Of a DNA stretch of 37,203 bases, positions 33,093-37,203 are shown in pieces. Origin of the DNA: Verrucomicrobiota bacterium (lineage in GTDB: Bacteria > Verrucomicrobiota > Verrucomicrobiia > Palsa-1439); the NCBI GenBank assembly GCA_003152315.1, contig PLZV01000018.1, positions 1-37,203 of the forward strand. The letters are read 5' to 3'. The position numbers and the translations under genes are program-made. Each line of letters starts with the position of its first letter. Position 1 is the stretch's first letter. The notes under the pieces were generated by a model. That model was not told where the DNA came from. It saw only the letters and a list, made by a program, of their open reading frames with translations, and ran no database searches.

Positions 33093-34028
33093 CGAGGGCT
33101 GACCGGCTCCTGGTGGAGCCCACAAGAACGCGCCGTGTTTTTGGAAGTGCACGATCTGTTGGACGGTCTGCTCGGCTTTGCGGTCGACTGCCTCGGAGGT
33201 GTTGAAGGCGTTGTGCGGCGTGAGGATCACATTGGGGTGACCGGCCAGCTGGAAAGCGGCTTTCCCCGAGCGCAGAGCGACAGCCAGCGCGCTTTCGTTT
33301 TCATACACATCCAGTGCCAGTCCGGCCACATGTCCTTCGTCCAGCAACCGCACTAGATCATTCGTGGGTGATTGCTCCCCGCGCGCGATGTTGACGAACA
33401 CGACACCGGGCTTCGCACGCTTGAGCGTCTCGTAGCGAAAGTAACCGGTGTTCGCTTCTGTCAGGTTCATGGCACAAACGATGATGTCGGCCCAAACCAA
33501 GCCGTCGTCGATGGACATATATGATACGGAATCGTGGCGCTGAACCAAATCGACACCGCGCGCTTCCATCCCGAGCGCCTGGGCGATCTTCATGACTTCC
33601 GCGCCAATGTTGCCGACGCCGACGACCAGCAGGCGTTTCCCCGCGCATTCCTGTCCAGTAAGACCGTCGCGGTGAAACTTCGGGAACTGCGCGATTTGTG
33701 CCGGAAGTTTTCGTAGCAGGGCCATTACCAGCAGGATTGCCTGCTCCGCCACAGCGCGGCTGCAATAATGCGGCAGGTAGCCGCAGGGTATTTTCTGCCC
33801 GACGAGATGATCGTACCCCGTCGTGCGCGATACGATACCACGCAGCTTAACCGCCCAGGCTGGGGGAACCACGGATTGTGTACGAATGCTGATAAGCGGC
33901 GCGTCTGGTTCCCAATCGCCCGTCTCCTGGATTGTCTTGTCACTGAAACCGGCTGAAACGCCGGCCGGCAAGTAACGGCGTAGCGCCGTCACTTCTTCTT
34001 CAAACGCTTCGTAGAAATAGACGTCCAT
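33090..34028 (-). CDS. D-isomer specific 2-hydroxyacid dehydrogenase
   Basis: The product has 312 residues. The catalytic set of the family is intact: Arg216 in NIARGE, Glu245 in LDVYENE and His272 in LTPHNAF. The Rossmann motif is VGVGNIG (136-142), and Asp160 after the second beta strand favours NAD over NADP. It reduces a 2-keto acid or oxidises the D-2-hydroxy acid; D-lactate dehydrogenase-like enzymes are the closest pattern, but the substrate is not certain. It is monocistronic. A REP palindrome overlaps its 3' end. Confidence 0.88.
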   Translation of the reverse strand: MDVYFYEAFEEEVTALRRYLPAGVSAGFSDKTIQETGDWEPDAPLISIRTQSVVPPAWAVKLRGIVSRTTGYDHLVGQKIPCGYLPHYCSRAVAEQAILLVMALLRKLPAQIAQFPKFHRDGLTGQECAGKRLLVVGVGNIGAEVMKIAQALGMEARGVDLVQRHDSVSYMSIDDGLVWADIIVCAMNLTEANTGYFRYETLKRAKPGVVFVNIARGEQSPTNDLVRLLDEGHVAGLALDVYENESALAVALRSGKAAFQLAGHPNVILTPHNAFNTSEAVDRKAEQTVQQIVHFQKHGAFLWAPPGAGQPS

Positions 34029-34141
34029 CTTTCGGGGAAAGACTGTAGCAAAAGCGAGGGTTGCGCCGAAGGAGTTTCGGGTTGTGTCTTAATTTTGGAG
34101 GCCGTGCTCCGTGGTTGCCTTTTGGGATCATTAACGGCAGC

Positions 34142-34161
34142 GGACGCGACGGAGCGCGTCC
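34142..34161. repeat. Palindromic repeat
   Basis: GGACGCG and CGCGTCC arms with a 6-base loop (ACGGAG). This type of short GC-rich palindrome with a CCCTCC tail lies in the 290-base gap upstream of the tRNA gene. It has no coding context. Confidence 0.55.
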
Positions 34162-34198
34162 CTCCATCGCCGAACCGCGCTCCCTTCGGTCCGACTCA

Positions 34199-34221
34199 GG
34201 GCAGGCGCCGAGCGCCGCTAC
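34199..34221 (-). repeat. GTAG-headed REP palindrome
   Basis: On the minus strand it reads GTAGCGGCGCTCGGCGCCTG: the GTAG head, then GGCGC/GCGCC arms. It lies about 100 bp upstream of the tRNA-Val gene. Confidence 0.5.
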
Positions 34222-34274
34222 AAAGCAGAATTCGTAGACTGACGCATTACCTCCGCCGCAAGTTTCCGGGCCAG

Positions 34275-34303
34275 TTGACAGCTTTTCACGCGCCTTGTAC
34301 TAT
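34275..34303 (+). promoter_or_regulatory. Promoter of tRNA-Val
   Basis: TTGACA (34275-34280) and TACTAT (34298-34303) are separated by 17 bases, a near-consensus housekeeping promoter. The expected transcription start near 34310 is about nine bases before the mature tRNA 5' end. Confidence 0.75.
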
Positions 34304-34318
34304 CGGTGCGGTGGCGAG

Positions 34319-34395
34319 GGACGATTAGCTCAGTTGGCTAGAGCGCTTCCTTGACATGGAAGAGGTCACAGGTTCAAGTCCTGTATCGTCCACCA
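34319..34395 (+). tRNA. tRNA-Val (GAC anticodon)
   Basis: The acceptor arm GGACGAT (34319-34325) pairs with ATCGTCC (34385-34391), followed by discriminator A and an encoded CCA. The D-arm is GCTC-AGTTGGCTA-GAGC. The anticodon stem CTTCC/GGAAG encloses loop TTGACAT, so the anticodon is GAC, which reads GUC (Val). The T-arm is ACAGG-TTCAAGT-CCTGT. It is 77 bases including CCA, with a short variable region. Confidence 0.96.
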
Positions 34396-34516
34396 TCCTT
34401 CGCTCGAAGCGCAGCGAAGGCGAAGGATGCGCGCCGAAGCCTGTCGTGTGGCGAAGGCGGCCTTTCCGAACAAGTGTTTCCTGTGCGCTTCGAGCTACGG
34501 CTGGCACGCCATCGTC

Positions 34517-34570
34517 ATGTATCACGTATACATTCTTCGCAGCATTTCCAGCCCAACGCAGCTCCGTATT
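34517..34570 (+). pseudogene. Remnant of a GIY-YIG endonuclease-superfamily gene
   Basis: The 18 codons read MYHVYILRSISSPTQLRI, which matches the start of small GIY-YIG (UPF0213-type) proteins, usually Y-x-VYIL-S followed by YVGYT. The similarity stops at 34570, exactly where the palindromic element begins, and the rest of the domain is absent beyond it. It looks like a gene truncated by, or rearranged at, that element. Confidence 0.65.
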
Positions 34571-34677
34571 GTAGGGCGGGATGCCCCGTCCGACGGGTGT
34601 ATCCCGCCGCGCGGCACGGCACAAGATATGACGCAAGGAAACGGCGGGATACCTACACGACAGGCATCCCGCCCTAC
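34571..34677. repeat. BIME-like palindromic element with GTAG/CTAC ends
   Basis: GTAGGGCGGGATGCC (34571-34585) is the exact inverse of GGCATCCCGCCCTAC (34663-34677). Inside, GTATCCCGCCG and CGGCGGGATAC form a second inverted pair. The whole can fold as a long hairpin about 107 bases long. Both ends carry the GTAG head of REP sequences, so this resembles two inverted REPs. No clear target duplication is seen. Confidence 0.75.
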
Positions 34678-34809
34678 AACAGCCCAGCGCAGGTGATGGC
34701 GGTGTGTAGATGCGCCAGTCTAGTTCGGGTCGCGCCTTTACCTCTAGACATTTCCGGGCCAGCTCTGGCATAGTTCGCAAGAACATTTAATTTAACAGGA
34801 GAAATTACC

Positions 34810-35304
34810 ATGGCATTGAAAGTTGGCGACAAGGCACCGGATTTTGAACTGACCACGAAATCGGCGGAGGGCCCGAAGAAGATCAAGCTCAGCAGCAACA
34901 GTGGCAAGAAGAACACGGTGCTGTTGTTTTTCCCGATGGCCTTTACCGGCGGTTGCACGAAGGAAATGTGCGAGGTGAGCCAGGGTTTGAATGCCTACAC
35001 CAGCCTGAACGCCGACGTGCTCGGTATCAGCGGTGACAATCCGTTCGCGCAAGCCGCCTGGGCGGAGAAGGAAAAGATCACCGTCCCGTTACTGGCCGAC
35101 TACGAACACAAGGTCGCTCACGCCTACGGCGTCGCCTATGACAGTTTCCTGCCGCAGAAAAATCTCGGTATGGGCGGCGTCCCCAAGCGCTCGGCATTCG
35201 TCATCGACAAACAGGGTGTCGTTCGCTATGCGGAAAGCAACGATGATCCCGGCCTGATGCCGAATTTTGAGGCGATCAAGTCCAGCCTCGCGCAGTTGAA
35301 GTAG
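34810..35304 (+). CDS. Peroxiredoxin (AhpC/TSA, BCP/PrxQ-like)
   Basis: The product has 164 residues; AGGAG lies 8 bases before the ATG. The active site FPMAFTGGCTKEMC places the peroxidatic Cys at 49, with Thr46 in the PxxxTxxC pattern. A second Cys at 54 follows the CxxxxC spacing of PrxQ/BCP proteins, so an intramolecular disulfide is likely. The thioredoxin fold continues with LGISGDNPF, VPLLADYEHKVAHAYGV and RSAFVIDKQGVVRY. It reduces hydroperoxides in the cytoplasm with thioredoxin or a similar donor. It is a single gene with its own terminator. Confidence 0.9.
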   Translation: MALKVGDKAPDFELTTKSAEGPKKIKLSSNSGKKNTVLLFFPMAFTGGCTKEMCEVSQGLNAYTSLNADVLGISGDNPFAQAAWAEKEKITVPLLADYEHKVAHAYGVAYDSFLPQKNLGMGGVPKRSAFVIDKQGVVRYAESNDDPGLMPNFEAIKSSLAQLK

Positions 35305-35332
35305 CGTAGCCTGAGGAGTTCCCGCCGTTTCT

Positions 35333-35369
35333 ATCGCCCCGACCTCTCCGGTCGGGGCGATGCTTTTTT
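35333..35369 (+). terminator. Intrinsic terminator of the peroxiredoxin gene
   Basis: ATCGCCCCGACC (35333-35344) pairs perfectly with GGTCGGGGCGAT (35350-35361) over a 5-base loop, followed by GCTTTTTT. It is a textbook Rho-independent terminator 28 bases after the stop. Confidence 0.92.
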
Positions 35370-35454
35370 CGCCCACCAACGCCTGATTTTGGGCCAATCC
35401 CGCTGTATCTCCCTCAATTGCAACAACCTTATAAACCAGTAAAAATAAGGCATA

Positions 35455-35473
35455 CAAGGTGGTTACCCCCTTG
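35455..35473. promoter_or_regulatory. Candidate palindromic operator upstream of the PEP-CTERM gene
   Basis: CAAGGTGGTTACCCCCTTG is a nearly symmetrical 19-base sequence (arms CAAGG/CCTTG, inner GG/CC). It lies about 115 bases before the start codon, after an A/T-rich stretch (ATAAACCAGTAAAAATAAGG). A regulator site is a guess from symmetry and position. Confidence 0.3.
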
Positions 35474-35588
35474 AATTACTCCTTTTCTTGTGCTACGTAT
35501 CAGGGTTAAGCATTTCCCGCTTTCATGGGGATGGGGAATGCGAGAAGTGCCGTATAGGGGTTCGTAATTTGGGAAAACAGGGAGACGT

Positions 35589-36395
35589 ATGGGTATTCAA
35601 AAAGTTGTACGGGGCGGGGTATTTTGCATCTTTGCGGCAGCGCTCATTTTGCCGGTAGCCGCTTTTGCGGATACAATCAGTGGGACAGCCGGTGCCGCGT
35701 TCCAGAATTGGGCTGTCACCAATCTCAATAACAACGGCAAGCCGTATTGGGACAATGTGTCCATCGACGGAAGCAATATGAACGTCGGTTACTTCCTGAC
35801 CGATGCGCCGACGGCCCCGCTGGCGGGTGCGCCCGGTTCGCTACCGTATTGGGGCAACACTTTCAACTCGGTCGCCGACAGTGGCGGCACGGCGGACCTG
35901 AATTTCACTTTTCAAAGGACGGCCGCCTCCAGTATCGCCGACTTGAAGCTGGAAGTTGCGGGGAACGCGGACATCAATGAACTGGGCTGGTACAACACAA
36001 CCGACCCGTCGGTGTTGCATCCAATCTTCCTCGGCCCGGACTCCGCGCCTGCGAGTGATGCGTTCTCGCCCAGCGCCCAATATGGCCTCTACCTGAAGGG
36101 CGCAGGCGGCACTTACTACACGCAGTCGTCGCTCAACCCCAGCGGCGACACTGCGCACCAACACTTCGCTGTCTTCCAGGAATCCTCAACGACGGGTGCG
36201 GAAAGCTATTGGATTGGTATTGAAGACCTCAGCTTGTCCGGGCTCAACGGCGCGGAAGGAAACAAGGGCGACTACAACGACATGCTCATCCGCATCTCCG
36301 CCGAGGTTGTGCCGGCCGTGCCGGAGCCGTCAACCGCGTTGCTGGTGCTGGGCAGTTTATTGGTCATGCTCGGCTTGCGGAAACCCCGTCGGTAA
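35589..36395 (+). CDS. PEP-CTERM sorted exported protein
   Basis: The product has 268 residues; AGGGAG precedes the ATG. A signal peptide (residues about 1-28, ending AAFA) leads to a beta-rich domain of about 210 residues (NNNGKPYWDNVSIDG, FQRTAASSIADLKLEVAG, ESYWIGIEDLSLSG). The C-terminus is a PEP-CTERM signal: VPEPST, a hydrophobic helix (ALLVLGSLLVMLGL) and basic RKPRR. Such proteins are handled by exosortase and are usually glycosylated surface or matrix proteins, made with exopolysaccharide. No exosortase gene is in the window. A terminator follows. Confidence 0.9.
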   Translation: MGIQKVVRGGVFCIFAAALILPVAAFADTISGTAGAAFQNWAVTNLNNNGKPYWDNVSIDGSNMNVGYFLTDAPTAPLAGAPGSLPYWGNTFNSVADSGGTADLNFTFQRTAASSIADLKLEVAGNADINELGWYNTTDPSVLHPIFLGPDSAPASDAFSPSAQYGLYLKGAGGTYYTQSSLNPSGDTAHQHFAVFQESSTTGAESYWIGIEDLSLSGLNGAEGNKGDYNDMLIRISAEVVPAVPEPSTALLVLGSLLVMLGLRKPRR

Positions 36396-36434
36396 TTTCC
36401 TTGAATTGACATCGCCCCGCCCGCGCCTCGCAAC

Positions 36435-36472
36435 GAAAGCCTCGAACGGAAGTTCGGGGCTTTCTGTTTCTT
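36435..36472 (+). terminator. Intrinsic terminator of the PEP-CTERM gene
   Basis: GAAAGCCTCGAAC (36435-36447) pairs with GTTCGGGGCTTTC (36452-36464) over a GGAA tetraloop, with one G-U pair, followed by the T-rich TGTTTCTT. Confidence 0.85.
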
Positions 36473-36537
36473 CTCACTAGTCGTCACGTCGATAAGCAGA
36501 AGCCGAAATTGATAAAATGAGAATCGCCAGCGTCGGC

Positions 36538-36565
36538 TTGCCTAAGCGTGAACGGGTCGTATAAT
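36538..36565 (+). promoter_or_regulatory. Promoter of the aconitase gene
   Basis: TTGCCT (36538-36543), 16 bases, then a perfect TATAAT (36560-36565). The expected transcription start is near 36572, only about three bases before the ATG at 36575, so the mRNA would be almost leaderless. Confidence 0.6.
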
Positions 36566-36574
36566 GCGGTGGCG

Positions 36575-37203
36575 ATGAGCGAATCACATAATCTTTTCAA
36601 TTCACGACAAGAATTCGATCTCGGTGGCGGACGCAAGGGACAGTTTTACTCACTGCCCACCCTGGAGGCCGCGGGGGTCGGCAAGATTTCGCGGTTGCCG
36701 GTCAGCATCCGCATCGTTCTTGAGTCCGTGCTGCGCAACGTCGATGGCAAGAAAGTGAACGAGCGGGACGTACGGACACTGGCCAACTGGAACGCGAAGG
36801 CGCCCGCGCAGGAAGAAATCCCATTCATCGTCGCGCGCATCGTGCTGCAGGATTTCACGGGCGTGCCGCTGCTGGTTGACCTCGCGGCGATGCGGTCGGC
36901 GGTTGCCCGCATGCAGAAAGACCCGAAAATGGTCGAGCCGCTCGTGCCGGTCGATCTCGTAGTGGACCACTCGGTGCAGGTGGATTTTTTTGGCACGGCC
37001 GACGCGCTGAAGCAGAACCTTGAAATGGAATTCAAGCGGAACCGTGAGCGTTACGAACTGCTCAAGTGGGGGCAACAGGCGTTCAAGACGTTCAAGGTGG
37101 TGCCGCCTGGGATCGGGATCGTGCACCAGGTCAATTTGGAATACCTCGCGAAGGGCGTGCTCAGCAGCGGGAACATCTATTATCCCGACACGCTGGTCGG
37201 CAC
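36575..37203 (+). CDS. acnA: Aconitate hydratase A, N-terminal part
   Basis: 209 codons are visible; the gene runs off the right edge. It starts [20 protein letters not shown] and carries the AcnA/IRP-type blocks [80 protein letters not shown] and [20 protein letters not shown]. The enzyme interconverts citrate and isocitrate in the TCA cycle through a 4Fe-4S cluster, whose Cys ligands lie beyond the window. No Shine-Dalgarno sequence precedes the ATG, and a strong -10 element ends 9 bases upstream, consistent with a near-leaderless transcript. Confidence 0.92.
   Translation, partial: MSESHNLFNSRQEFDLGGGRKGQFYSLPTLEAAGVGKISRLPVSIRIVLESVLRNVDGKKVNERDVRTLANWNAKAPAQEEIPFIVARIVLQDFTGVPLLVDLAAMRSAVARMQKDPKMVEPLVPVDLVVDHSVQVDFFGTADALKQNLEMEFKRNRERYELLKWGQQAFKTFKVVPPGIGIVHQVNLEYLAKGVLSSGNIYYPDTLVG

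Larger units (their letters stand above)
34396..34809. other. Interval with gene remnant and palindromic element
   Basis: This stretch carries no intact gene. It begins with a CCTTCGCT/AGCGAAGG inverted repeat directly after the tRNA, then the GIY-YIG remnant (34517-34570) and the GTAG...CTAC element (34571-34677). The last 130 bases lead into the peroxiredoxin gene and contain its ribosome binding site (AGGAG, 34797-34801). Confidence 0.6.

Noticed and set aside
34325-34786. Reverse-strand ORF containing DDTGLEPVTSSM
   Set aside because: This peptide comes from reading the tRNA gene backwards and is a known kind of false annotation.
1-37203. Prophage, integrative element or toxin-antitoxin locus
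   Set aside because: No integrase, recombinase, phage structural gene or recognisable toxin-antitoxin pair was seen, and the tRNA gene has no attachment-site duplication visible in the window.

Overview
The window is a moderately GC-rich bacterial chromosome segment, most likely from a Verrucomicrobiota member of the Pedosphaera/Limisphaerales type. This rests on a PEP-CTERM protein ending in VPEPST-TM-RKPRR, a DUF1573 protein, very large secreted proteins rich in Ig, PKD, FN3 and lectin-like domains, a di-haem cytochrome with adhesive N-terminal domains, and many GTAG-headed palindromic intergenic repeats. No plasmid, prophage, CRISPR array or complete transposon is visible.

Layout. (1) 1-5.7 kb: the first 16 codons of lepA leave the left edge, followed by a DUF1573 secreted protein, a secreted alpha/beta hydrolase and a 1052-residue di-haem oxidoreductase. 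A dispersed repeat (full copy 66 bp) occurs four times in one orientation at the boundaries of these genes. One copy supplies the lepA start codon and the DUF1573 stop codon. (2) 5.66-6.2 kb holds no gene, only inverted repeats. (3) 6.2-14 kb: an FHA-GYF_2-TM-TPR protein, a GT-C glycosyltransferase and a tight reverse-strand operon (small membrane peptide, VOC protein, ribulose-phosphate epimerase, phosphohexomutase, second GT-C glycosyltransferase). (4) 14-19 kb: one 1686-residue secreted PKD/DUF11 protein. (5) 19.2-21.2 kb: a PHP-family histidinol phosphatase and the infC-rpmI-rplT operon, in which infC almost certainly begins at AUU, 15 codons upstream of the first conventional start. (6) 21.4-26.9 kb: a five-gene reverse-strand operon (TPR protein, DUF5808 membrane protein, SxxK serine hydrolase, histidine kinase, OmpR/PhoB regulator). 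The kinase is interrupted by a one-base frameshift. The hydrolase gene lies between 68-bp near-identical direct repeats that encode the membrane-anchor region of both hydrolase and kinase. A perfect TGTTACC-N4-TGTTACC direct repeat precedes the operon. (7) 27-29.6 kb: a secreted cupin and a threonyl-tRNA synthetase that lacks the TGS domain and carries an insertion of about 90 residues before its catalytic MNCP motif. (8) 29.7-32.6 kb: a four-EF-hand secreted protein divergent from a CpxR/CpxA-like two-component pair, with three GTTAA boxes spaced in multiples of 11 bp between them. (9) 32.7-37.2 kb: a small unknown protein, a 2-hydroxyacid dehydrogenase, tRNA-Val(GAC) with a clear promoter, a GIY-YIG gene remnant cut off exactly at a palindromic element, a peroxiredoxin, the PEP-CTERM protein, and the start of an aconitase whose promoter suggests an almost leaderless mRNA.

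The two two-component loci are the most likely places for something new. Each couples an envelope signal module to an OmpR-family regulator, and each has an 11-bp-phased direct repeat upstream that suggests autoregulation. All functional calls come from reading motifs by eye; no database search was run.
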